Source: Spartobacteria bacterium (GTDB taxonomy: Bacteria; Verrucomicrobiota; Verrucomicrobiia; Chthoniobacterales; UBA10450). Taken from it: 64,000 bases of DNA. Where the stretch lies: NCBI GenBank assembly GCA_003167365.1, contig PMTM01000006.1, forward strand, positions 640,391 through 704,390. The letters run 5' to 3'. The position numbers and the translations under genes were made by a program. Shown piece by piece: positions 34,240 to 40,409 of this stretch (positions are counted from its first letter, which is position 1; each line of letters starts with the position of its first letter). The notes under the pieces were generated by a model. The model saw only the letters and a program-made list of their open reading frames with translations. It had not been told where the DNA came from and did no database searches.

Positions 34240-34594
34240 AGGATTCTCTCGATCGTTTGACGATAGTTACAAAAATGGCGGTCAGTTCGTCGCATTCTTG
34301 TCGAATGGATGAAAGCGCTTGGGGCGACATGATGTTCGCGTCGACGAGGAGTTCGAGCCAGTAAGCGGTTTCTTCCAGCTCGCGCAGCGAATCGCCACAC
34401 TTGGCGATAAATTCCGCCTTGCTTCGGCCACGAAACGCCTCGCGGTAGTTCGCTCCTACAGAAGTACCCGAGCGCAGGAGCTGTTTCGCCAAGACTTGGG
34501 CTTCGGTTGTCTTCGACGCGGTTGAAAACAGCCGGATAATCTGCAGCGCGAAATCTTTTGTTCGGTCCTTTAAGTCTCTTTCCGCTCTCTGCAT
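34238..34594 (-). CDS. Four-helix-bundle protein (23S rRNA IVP/Avd-like)
   Basis: 118 residues with start ATG at 34594. Four amphipathic helices with the signature LRSGTSVGANYREAFRGRSK and CGDSLRELEETAYWLELL. This family includes proteins encoded in 23S rRNA intervening sequences and the Avd accessory subunit of diversity-generating retroelements; stand-alone members have no established function. The upstream frame (to 34630) is encoded by TTGGAATTAGGAAGTAGG words and is excluded. About 82% identical by eye to the protein at 38855 in its core. Flanked on the far side by AAGTAAGAAGTAAGATT words (34163-34192), inverted relative to the near side. Confidence 0.88.
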   Translation of the reverse strand: MQRAERDLKDRTKDFALQIIRLFSTASKTTEAQVLAKQLLRSGTSVGANYREAFRGRSKAEFIAKCGDSLRELEETAYWLELLVDANIMSPQALSSIRQECDELTAIFVTIVKRSRES

Positions 34595-34681
34595 TCTGGG
34601 GGCTTCTTCATTCCTACTTCCTAATTCCAACTTGCTTCGCGCAGCACCGCAGTCAGTCGATACAGTTTCTAGCGTCCGCGA

Positions 34682-35371
34682 TTAGAACGCGAAATTGATT
34701 CCGCTGCGGACCATTCCGAAGTCGCTGTTATCGCGCGCGATGAAGTTCCAGCTGAAATCGTTGGTCAAGCCAATGTGGCGGGTGAGCCGGACTTCGAATC
34801 CGGCCCCGACCTGCCCGGCAAATTTGGCTTCGCTGTCGTGATGAATCGTGTCGACGATGGGGAGTCCTTGAATATTGCCGGTCACGACGACGTCGTCTCT
34901 TTCGCCGCCGCCAAAAACCGCGCCGGCCCCGCCCCAAACATAGGGCGCAAAGCGGGAACATTGAAGGGGATAGCGGAAGGTGAATGTGCCGAGGGTCGAA
35001 CCCACCATCCTGTTTTCATGGTGGCTATTGTCGATAAAGCCAAAAATTCCGGAAACATCGGTCTCGAACCGGCGCGCGTCGGCGACCCAACCTTCGACGC
35101 CAATGCCGAAGTAGCGGTGAAAGAAATATTTTAGATCGAGACCGCCGCCCCAGGCGTGGTCGGCCTCGATGTATTTATCCGCGTCCCAGTCTTCGGCCGT
35201 GAAAAGATAGGTGCCCCAGGCACCGATGTCCCATTCGTTGTCGGCATACCATTCCGGGCATGGCGGCGGAACAACCTGTTTCATTTCTTTTCCGGAATAT
35301 TGCTCAGGGCCGGCGTGGGCTAGAATCGTGCAGACGAAAAAAGTAGTGAGGGTTAAGGCGAGCTTCTTCAT
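34682..35371 (-). CDS. Outer-membrane beta-barrel protein
   Basis: 229 residues. Signal peptide MKKLALTLTTFFVCTILAHA, then GPEQYSGKEMKQVVPPPCPEW, a linker nearly identical to that of the barrel at 17579. The barrel strands alternate and end in phenylalanine (GINFAF). Aromatic and glycine residues fit an eight-stranded barrel. Likely an outer-membrane protein of unknown ligand. Confidence 0.85.
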   Translation of the reverse strand: MKKLALTLTTFFVCTILAHAGPEQYSGKEMKQVVPPPCPEWYADNEWDIGAWGTYLFTAEDWDADKYIEADHAWGGGLDLKYFFHRYFGIGVEGWVADARRFETDVSGIFGFIDNSHHENRMVGSTLGTFTFRYPLQCSRFAPYVWGGAGAVFGGGERDDVVVTGNIQGLPIVDTIHHDSEAKFAGQVGAGFEVRLTRHIGLTNDFSWNFIARDNSDFGMVRSGINFAF

Positions 35372-35404
35372 GCCCGAGTTGTAGCAGAAGGAAAAAGGGA
35401 GATC

Positions 35405-35690
35405 AACTATTAATCAGGCGGTGGATGGAAGAAGTTGAGGGGAGAGATGGGTTGAGCTAAAAAGCGGACAGCGGAAAGCGGAAACGCGGACAGAGGAAGT
35501 TGAGGCGTTGAGGGAAAAGCTGGAAGCGGAAAGCGGAAAGCGGAAATAGGGAAGTGGAGCTGTTTAGGAGTTGAGGAGAGAGAGCGGAAACACTGAAAGC
35601 GGAAATGGGGGAAGCGGACAACTGACAGCGGAAAGCGGAAAAAGAAACAACTGAGAGCTGAAAGCTGAAAGAAGAAGGGGGACCGTTCGA
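35405..35690. repeat. Largest word array, purine orientation
   Basis: About 285 bp built almost only of AGCGGACAGCGGAAAGCGG, GAAGTTGAGGCGTTGAGG, AGCTGAAAGCTGAAAG and GGAAGCGGACAACTGACAG-type words without a fixed period. No part looks coding. The order of word types repeats several times. Confidence 0.85.
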
Positions 35691-35731
35691 TGTCTCGACG
35701 CGTTGGTGCTCTATATATATAAAGTTCGAAT

Positions 35732-36097
35732 ATGAGCGTTCCTTCGAACTTCGTTAGTATTCACCCGTACTTTAAAGCGCATCCAGGAAAACTCCCGGCG
35801 ATCAAAGCCGCGTTCCCGGCCTTTATCGAGAAGACGGCGACCGAGGCGAGAAATCTTTTCTATGGCTTCACCGTCAATGGCGACGAAATCTTCTGCCGTG
35901 AAGGTTATGCCGGAGCTGAGGGAGTTCTCGCGCATCTGGACAACGTCGGCGCACTGCTCGCGGAAGTGCTCAAGATTTCTGACCTGATCCGATTAGAAGT
36001 GCACGGCCCCGCGGAAGAACTCGACAAACTGAAGGAACCTCTCGCGCACCTTAAGCCGGCGTGGTTCGTGGCCGAAGAAAGCTTTTACGGAAGCTGA
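35732..36097 (+). CDS. ABM-like small protein
   Basis: 121 residues starting MSVPSNFVSIHPYFKAHPGK. The fold reads as one ferredoxin-like alpha-beta unit (FVSIHPYFKAHPGKLPAIKA ... FYGFTVNGDEIFCREGYAGAEGVLAHLDNV) typical of antibiotic biosynthesis monooxygenase-type domains. Catalytic residues are not diagnostic. Cytoplasmic. An AT-rich stretch TATATATATAAAG lies 13 bp upstream and may be part of a promoter. Confidence 0.7.
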   Translation: MSVPSNFVSIHPYFKAHPGKLPAIKAAFPAFIEKTATEARNLFYGFTVNGDEIFCREGYAGAEGVLAHLDNVGALLAEVLKISDLIRLEVHGPAEELDKLKEPLAHLKPAWFVAEESFYGS

Positions 36098-36200
36098 AAC
36101 GCGGACAGCTGAAAGCGGAAAGAAGAGGTTGAGGCGGGGAGTTGTTGAGGGGTTGAGCTGAAAGCGGACAGCGGAAACCTGAAATGGGAAAGGCGGAGAT
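36096..36200. repeat. Word array, purine orientation
   Basis: CTGAAACGCGGACAGC, AAGAAGAGGTTGAGGC, GTTGTTGAGGGGTTGAGC, GGACAGCGGAAACC. It starts directly at the stop codon of the ABM-like gene. Confidence 0.7.
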
Positions 36201-36203
36201 AAC

Positions 36204-36419
36204 TTGTCAGAAAAAGCTTACCCATGGCAAACTCGTATTATGTCAGATGATCAGGCGATCCAAGATGCGTATGCCGATAAGCTGAAGGCGCTCTATATCA
36301 TTTTGGCGGATGCGTTCATTACAGGCGAAAACAAAGCCGACGCCGAAAAACGGTTTCAGCGCGGAGTAATTCTGGCGCGCGAAGCACGGGATATCGCGGT
36401 CCAATTACTACCTAAATAA
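36204..36419 (+). CDS. Small hypothetical protein
   Basis: 71 residues from a TTG start, or 59 from the ATG at 36240. One long amphipathic helical region (IQDAYADKLKALYIILADAFITG ... RFQRGVILAREARDIAVQLLP) with no motif recognised. It is kept because its composition is unlike the word arrays and helical periodicity is regular. Start uncertain. Confidence 0.5.
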   Translation: MSEKAYPWQTRIMSDDQAIQDAYADKLKALYIILADAFITGENKADAEKRFQRGVILAREARDIAVQLLPK

Positions 36420-36433
36420 GAGAGTCGAGATTT

Positions 36434-36730
36434 TTAGGGGATGATTTTGCCGGTGACGCCGTCGACCTGGACCTGGGTCTCGGTCGAGACGCCCCGTGCC
36501 ACTACGCTCACAGCCCAGTTGGGATGATCTTTCCCATTGACCACTTTGGAGCTTTCGATCGTGCCGCCGGGATAGGCAAAGCGCACGACCTGTTCCGCAT
36601 CATGCTTGGTGATCTTGGGTTCCGTGGCCGGTTTCGGTTTAGCTTCGGGTTTGCCCGCGAGGCTGATCGAGGAAATACCAAAGATGAATACGGCGGCGAT
36701 GGAAAAGATGAGATAGAATGATCGTTTCAT
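36434..36730 (-). CDS. Secreted PepSY-like protein
   Basis: 98 residues. Signal peptide MKRSFYLIFSIAAVFIFGIS. A single PepSY-type unit (ITKHDAEQVVRFAYPGGTIESSKVV ... VQVDGVTGKIIP) ends the chain. PepSY units are thought to bind or inhibit peptidases. Paralogous to the next gene; the two are consecutive on the minus strand. The ATG at 36730 leaves a normal signal peptide. Confidence 0.8.
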   Translation of the reverse strand: MKRSFYLIFSIAAVFIFGISSISLAGKPEAKPKPATEPKITKHDAEQVVRFAYPGGTIESSKVVNGKDHPNWAVSVVARGVSTETQVQVDGVTGKIIP

Positions 36731-36764
36731 AGACCGGCAGATTAGCGGGTGAAGAGAAAAGGCC

Positions 36765-36896
36765 AAGGAGAAAACGGAAAGCGGACAGCGGAGCAGAGTT
36801 GAGTCGAGAGGGGAACTGAGACCGCCGATTCTCAGTGTTTCCGTTCCCAGTGTTTCCCGTCCACCCTCAACAACTCCACGCTCAACTTCTCTTATA
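36765..36896. repeat. Word array with both orientations
   Basis: GAAAACGGAAAGCGGACAGC at 36770 faces CTCAACAACTCCACGCTCAAC at about 36867-36887, with TTTCCGTTCCCAGTG between. Inverted arms, in the gap between the two PepSY genes. Confidence 0.7.
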
Positions 36897-36904
36897 TGAC
36901 AGCG

Positions 36905-37195
36905 CTACGGCGTGATTTTTCCGGTCAGGCCGTCGACCTGAACTTTCGCGACAGTTTTGTCGCCGGCTTTCGTTAGGCTGACGACCCAGACAGAATGACC
37001 GTTAATCATTTTCAAGTCACAGTTTTTGATGGTGGCGTCGGGAAATTGCTTGAGCACTAAATGTTGTGCTTCGTTCTTGGTGATCTTGCCTTCCTGTAGC
37101 CGCTCATTTTCACGCGATCCTGCGGAGAGGACGCCAGTGGCGGCGAAGATTGAAACCAAAGCAACCGAGAGGAGGCGATAAAAGGAGGTCTTCAT
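36905..37195 (-). CDS. Secreted PepSY-like protein, paralogue
   Basis: 96 residues starting MKTSFYRLLSVALVSIFAAT at 37195. The PepSY unit (ITKNEAQHLVLKQFPDATIKNC ... KVQVDGLTGKITP) has the same DG-x-TGKI end as the neighbour. Gene duplication is likely. Same direction as the neighbour but separated by a word array. Confidence 0.8.
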   Translation of the reverse strand: MKTSFYRLLSVALVSIFAATGVLSAGSRENERLQEGKITKNEAQHLVLKQFPDATIKNCDLKMINGHSVWVVSLTKAGDKTVAKVQVDGLTGKITP

Positions 37196-37224
37196 TGCTA
37201 AAATAGAACGCAAAACCGTCGATG

Positions 37225-37515
37225 CGGAAAGGAAAAGAAGAAGTTGAGGGGTTGAGATGGTGAGTTGTTGAGGAGAGAGAATTGAATGGAGCGAGTGGGG
37301 TGAGCGACATGCTCGCCACGGGACGAGTCCGTCCGACTGGCGGACACGGTAAAGCCGCGCGGGGAGCGGAGAACGAGGCGGGAGCTGAGCGAATTAAAAC
37401 TGAAACGCGGACAGCGGAAAGCGGAAAGGAAGTTGAGGAGTTGAGATGTCTATGTCGCTCGCGTCGCCGCGGCTCCATTCCCGAAGTCTTCCCAGGCTTC
37501 GTGTTGAGGAGACCC
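37225..37515. repeat. Word arrays around the first copy of the 134-bp unit
   Basis: GAAGAAGTTGAGGGG and AGTTGTTGAGG words lead into the 134-bp unit (37261-37394), then AACGCGGACAGCGGAAAGC, GAAGTTGAGGAGTTGAG and CGAAGTCTTCCCAGGCTTCG, the last shared with 32886. No gene is seen in 37196-37583. Confidence 0.75.
37261..37394. repeat. 134-bp direct repeat, copy 1
   Basis: Identical over 134 bp to 38019-38152 except for one T/C difference. Contains GGAGCGAGTGGGGTGAGCG and GTCCGTCCGACTGGCGGAC. Confidence 0.95.
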
Positions 37516-37529
37516 GCCTTGCGTGACGG

Positions 37530-37563
37530 GAAAAGGGAAACGCCGGCTCGTGAGCCGGCGTTT
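37530..37563 (-). terminator. Rho-independent terminator
   Basis: A 12-bp perfect stem (AAACGCCGGCTC with its complement, 2-nt loop) at 37538-37563. Read on the minus strand it is followed by CCCTTTTCCC. It ends the His-rich gene at 37584. Confidence 0.75.
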
Positions 37564-37583
37564 CAGACAACTGCGTTATCGCC

Positions 37584-37859
37584 TTATTTATGGGGTTCGT
37601 TGTCGTGATGATCATCATGGCTTTGGTTCGAGTCGTGCTGGCGGTGTTGCCCGCGAGTGTACTGGCCGTGAACCCAATGATTCCCGCGGCCCATGTGCCC
37701 GGGAGCCCAAACCATTTCATAGTCGTTGTCCCAATAGCGTGCGCCATGGTTGTAGAATGGCTTGTCGCCAACCTGGATTTCGATATCCGCTCGAACGGCG
37801 GCAGGAATAAGAATGCTCGTCGCAATAATGGCAGCGAGCAGAAGTTTACGTTTGGTCAT
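37584..37859 (-). CDS. Small secreted His-rich protein
   Basis: 91 residues with start ATG at 37859; the longer frame upstream runs through word arrays. Signal peptide TKRKLLLAAIIATSILIPAA, mature region with aromatic and Gly residues, and a C-terminus rich in His, Asp and Asn (HQYTRGQ-like, then SNQSHDDHHDNEPH). The tail could bind metal. No family recognised. It lies between the two copies of the 134-bp repeat. Confidence 0.7.
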   Translation of the reverse strand: MTKRKLLLAAIIATSILIPAAVRADIEIQVGDKPFYNHGARYWDNDYEMVWAPGHMGRGNHWVHGQYTRGQHRQHDSNQSHDDHHDNEPHK

Positions 37860-37904
37860 TGTATTATTGATTCGGGCGCGCACCGCTCGAAACATGGGTT
37901 TATC

Positions 37905-38250
37905 TCGAAAGAAAGCGGAAAGAAATTGAGACGTGGAGAAGTTGAGATGTGGAGTTGTGGAGTTGTTGAAGAAGAAAGCTGAAAACTGAAACACGGACAG
38001 CGGAAAGAAGTTAAGGAGTGAGTTGTTGAGGAGAGAGAACTGAATGGAGCGAGTGGGGTGAGCGACATGCTCGCCACGGGACGAGTCCGTCCGACTGGCG
38101 GACACGGTAAAGCCGCGCGGGGAGCGGAGAACGAGGCGGGAGCTGAGCGAATGAAAGCTGAAACGCGGAAAGCGGAAAGAAGAAGTTGAGACGTGGAGCT
38201 GTTGAGAAGTTGAGAGAAAAGTTGAAACGCGGACAGCGGAAGGCTTAAGA
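37905..38250. repeat. Word arrays around the second copy of the 134-bp unit
   Basis: AAGCGGAAAGAAATTGAG, ACGTGGAGAAGTTGAGATG, then the 134-bp unit (38019-38152), then AACGCGGAAAGCGGAAAG and GTTGAGAAGTTGAGAG, ending at 38250 next to the stop of the following gene. Purine orientation. The spacer 37860-38254 holds no gene. Confidence 0.8.
38019..38152. repeat. 134-bp direct repeat, copy 2
   Basis: Second copy, 758 bp from the first, same orientation. Together they enclose the His-rich gene and its terminator. Confidence 0.95.
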
Positions 38251-38254
38251 AATC

Positions 38255-38737
38255 TTACTTCGCAACCAAATCAGCTGCGCAGATTTCGCGAGCAATTCCC
38301 CGCGCTTCGTTTTCGAAAGAGCCGATGGTAAAATTCGCGCAGGTGTGCCGGTCGCAAAGATATTCGCGAAGATACGGCTCGAGGCCGCCACTTCGTTCGC
38401 ATTGAGCAACATGTGCGAGTTGGTGCACGATCAACTCGCGATCGCCCCAGCAATCGGCGCGAATGATAATGCCATGGCCGATGGTGACGGCGCGGGAAGT
38501 GTCGGTAATGATGTCGGTACGCCGCGCGGCCTCAGCCAACTCTTTATTGTCAGGCAGAGGAATTCGATCTACCACCAGTACTTTGACACGGGAAACATCC
38601 TGAACGCCGGCTCGGCGCGCGTCGACGGTGTGCCCTGGCCCTAACGAGGCGCCGCGCGCGAGAATGAATTGCTCCCGGGCTTTCGCCCACTCATAAGCGA
38701 GCGGCACTAGGTATTGGAATGTTTCCTGATCAATCAT
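38255..38737 (-). CDS. Zincin-like hypothetical protein with altered active site
   Basis: 160 residues starting MIDQETFQYLVPLAYEWAKA at 38737. The helix ELIVHQLAHVAQCERSGGLE has the form of the HExxH metallopeptidase helix (compare HELVHVAQ in related proteins), with His105 and His109 but Gln106 (codon CAA) where the catalytic Glu belongs. The following EPYLREYL and the cysteines in LCDRHTCANF are family-like. It could bind zinc yet lack peptidase activity. No signal peptide. Confidence 0.7.
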   Translation of the reverse strand: MIDQETFQYLVPLAYEWAKAREQFILARGASLGPGHTVDARRAGVQDVSRVKVLVVDRIPLPDNKELAEAARRTDIITDTSRAVTIGHGIIIRADCWGDRELIVHQLAHVAQCERSGGLEPYLREYLCDRHTCANFTIGSFENEARGIAREICAADLVAK

Positions 38738-38795
38738 GGGCGCGCTGGGGAGATTTGGACGAGCCAGAACAAGCAAGAGGCGTGCAAGGGGCAAG

Positions 38796-38819
38796 AAAAG
38801 TAAGAATTAAGAAGTAGGA
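38796..38819. repeat. Left flank word of four-helix cassette
   Basis: AAGTAAGAATTAAGAAGTAG then GAA, purine-rich. The inverse word lies at 39230-39262 on the other side of the four-helix gene. Confidence 0.7.
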
Positions 38820-38854
38820 AAAGTATTAACTATTTAAGCGGGAGCGCCCCCAGG

Positions 38855-39211
38855 ATGAACAAACACGCAAAGGATTTAAGAGATCGAACGAAGGATTTTG
38901 CTCTGCGCATTATTCAGATGTTTTCGGCGATGCCGAAGACGATAGAAGCCCAGGTTTTAGGAAAACAAGCATTACGCTCGGGCACTTCCGTCGGAGCGAA
39001 CTATCGCGAAGCGTTTCGCGGTCGTAGCAAAGCGGAATTTATCGCGAAGTGCGGCGATTCGCTCCGCGAGCTCGAAGAGACGACCTACTGGCTGGAACTT
39101 CTAGTCGATGCAAAAATCGTTACGCTAAAAAGACTCTCCGCCTTGCGAGAAGAATGTGATGAGCTTATCGCGATTTTTGTAACGATTTTAAAGAGAACGA
39201 AAGAACCATGA
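38855..39211 (+). CDS. Four-helix-bundle protein (23S rRNA IVP/Avd-like), paralogue
   Basis: 118 residues. Same family and length as the protein at 34238; the core LRSGTSVGANYREAFRGRSK is identical. Helices are separated by short turns at about 31, 61 and 88. It lies between inverted TTAAGAATTAGGAAG-like words, and a broken third copy of the 3' end is at 40245-40295. This points to spread of the gene as a cassette. Confidence 0.88.
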   Translation: MNKHAKDLRDRTKDFALRIIQMFSAMPKTIEAQVLGKQALRSGTSVGANYREAFRGRSKAEFIAKCGDSLRELEETTYWLELLVDAKIVTLKRLSALREECDELIAIFVTILKRTKEP

Positions 39212-39229
39212 ATCACCTGATCACTCGCG

Positions 39230-39262
39230 AGTTCTTAATTCTTCCTTCCTAATTCTAACTTT
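39230..39262. repeat. Right flank word of four-helix cassette
   Basis: AGTTCTTAATTCTTCC then TTCCTAATTCTAACTT, the inverse of the left-hand word. It follows GAATCACCTGATCACTCGCG (39210-39229), which is also found after the remnant at 40.3 kb. Confidence 0.7.
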
Positions 39263-39265
39263 CTT

Positions 39266-39484
39266 TTAGCTGAGACCGTAACGGCACATCAACTGTTGGC
39301 GCACTTCGGTTTGAAGCACGGGATTTAGGCGCAGGAGCAACTTCTCGCGATCTTCGCGTTCCATCGCAGCCAATTGCGCCAGGTATTTGTCGCGCGTTTT
39401 CTTTTTTTCGTAACGGCTCCATCCAATGCCGGCGGCAAACACGGCGCTGACCGTCCAAACAACAATCGAAGTTCCGGTGATCAT
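39266..39484 (-). CDS. Small membrane-anchored protein
   Basis: 72 residues: one N-terminal membrane segment (GTSIVVWTVSAVFAAGIGW), then a charged helix (RYEKKKTRDKYLAQLAAMER) and a short C-terminus. Single-span inner-membrane topology with the helix in the cytoplasm. No family recognised. Its ATG follows a word array. Confidence 0.55.
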   Translation of the reverse strand: MITGTSIVVWTVSAVFAAGIGWSRYEKKKTRDKYLAQLAAMEREDREKLLLRLNPVLQTEVRQQLMCRYGLS

Positions 39485-39589
39485 TGGGACGTTGAGGAGT
39501 AGAGAGGTAGAGAGGTTGAGACGTCGAGGGAAAAAGCTGAGAGCGGAGAGCTGAAAACGGAAAAGAGGAAAAGGAGTTGAGGAAGTTGA
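39480..39589. repeat. Word array, purine orientation
   Basis: GTTGAGGAGTAGAGAGG, AGGTTGAGACGTCGAGG, AAGCTGAGAGCGGAGAGC, GGAAAAGGAGTTGAGG. It fills the gap between two short minus-strand genes. Confidence 0.7.
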
Positions 39590-39736
39590 TCACTCTCGAA
39601 ACTTGCTCGAAGCACGTCGGACCGGAGCATTGTGGGCCAGTTCTTTGCGCTGCTTTGCGGAAACGTTTCCCGGTCGCCGCGTTTCCGACTTTGACTTCGA
39701 CACCGCGCGGCTGGAACCGATCTTCTGTTTGGGCAT
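39590..39736 (-). CDS. Short basic protein, 48 residues
   Basis: MPKQKIGSSRAVSKSKSETR at the start, ending NAPVRRASSKFRE. Strongly basic, no hydrophobic core. The clean frame without array words, its ATG and its resemblance in character to the 35-residue gene at 8135 suggest a real small gene, perhaps nucleic-acid-binding. Overlapping longer frames on this strand have array composition. Confidence limited by length. Confidence 0.55.
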   Translation of the reverse strand: MPKQKIGSSRAVSKSKSETRRPGNVSAKQRKELAHNAPVRRASSKFRE

Positions 39737-39879
39737 AGTTTAACATCGGCGCTTCGCGGACACTGGCGAGGCATTTCGCGCTAGTTGAGAAGTTGAGAGG
39801 ACTGAAAGCGGACACGCGGACAGCGCAAGAACGACCGGCGAGCGACCCAATGACGAAATATGTATATATATGTATATAT

Positions 39880-40095
39880 ATGAGGTACTATTTCTTTGTG
39901 GCGGGGACGGGCGCACTCGCGTTCGCCGCATTAACGTTTACCGGCTGCGCCAATCAGGGGACGACGACTGCGTCAGAAGGCGCTGATCCGGGCAAGAGCA
40001 CTTACAGTCAACACGATCTCGAAAGGACGGGTCAGGCCCAAACCGGCCCGGCATTGGAATCAGCCGACCCGTCGATTCAGGGGCCGCGCAGATGA
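39880..40095 (+). CDS. Small lipoprotein
   Basis: 71 residues from the ATG at 39880. MRYYFFVAGTGALAFAALTF precedes the lipobox FTGCANQG (Cys about residue 23). The rest is polar and probably unstructured. Upstream lies TATATATGTATATATATG, an alternating AT tract that may be a promoter or a slippage site; a longer frame through it (from 39793) starts in a word array. Confidence 0.7.
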   Translation: MRYYFFVAGTGALAFAALTFTGCANQGTTTASEGADPGKSTYSQHDLERTGQAQTGPALESADPSIQGPRR

Positions 40096-40104
40096 TAGCA
40101 AGGG

Positions 40105-40160
40105 CCGCGGACAGCCGAAGAGCGGCAAAGTTGAGTCGTTGAGGAGTTGAGAGGTCGCTT
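40105..40160. repeat. Word array
   Basis: CGCGGACAGCCGAAGAGCGG, AAGTTGAGTCGTTGAGGAG. Purine orientation, directly left of the four-helix remnant region. Confidence 0.65.
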
Positions 40161-40220
40161 ACCGGTTGCCGCTGGACTCGGGCGGTTTCACATTGAAAAA
40201 CGTTGGCCGCGACCAGTCCA

Positions 40221-40295
40221 TAAGGTCGCAATTTGCGACCTTAAGACGAGATGATTGCCATTTTCGTCGCGATTCTGAAGCGATCGAAAGAATAG
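40221..40295 (+). pseudogene. Palindrome fused to a truncated four-helix-bundle 3' end
   Basis: A 23-base palindrome at 40221-40243 (core TCGCAAATTGCGA, reading SQFAT as in ORF6N genes) is joined to codons for DEMIAIFVAILKRSKE and a stop at 40295. The latter matches the last 16 codons of the four-helix gene at 38855 (DELIAIFVTILKRTKE). The N-terminal 100 codons are missing. Confidence 0.8.
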
Positions 40296-40316
40296 GGAAT
40301 CACTTGGTCACTCGCG

Positions 40317-40387
40317 CGCCCGCGCTCGCGCCAGTCCGCCGCGGCGGATTGCGTTACCGCCTACCCGCGCGGCTCCCACTCACGCGT
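40317..40387. repeat. Word-family insertion in the four-helix remnant
   Basis: GAATCAC..TCACTCGCG at 40297-40316 and TTCTTAATTCTCCC from 40389 are contiguous downstream of the intact gene (39210-39245) but here are separated by about 70 bp including GCGTTACCGCCTACCCGCG. TCACTCGCG and CTCACGCG border it like an imperfect target duplication. Confidence 0.7.
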
Positions 40388-40409
40388 GTTCTTAATTCTC
40401 CCTTCTACC

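Noticed and set aside
35405-35690. CRISPR array
   Set aside because: There is no constant repeat with unique spacers and no cas gene; the words vary in length and sequence.
37860-38105. Extension of the His-rich gene upstream of 37859
   Set aside because: The extension is encoded entirely by word arrays and the 134-bp unit; a signal peptide starts at 37859.
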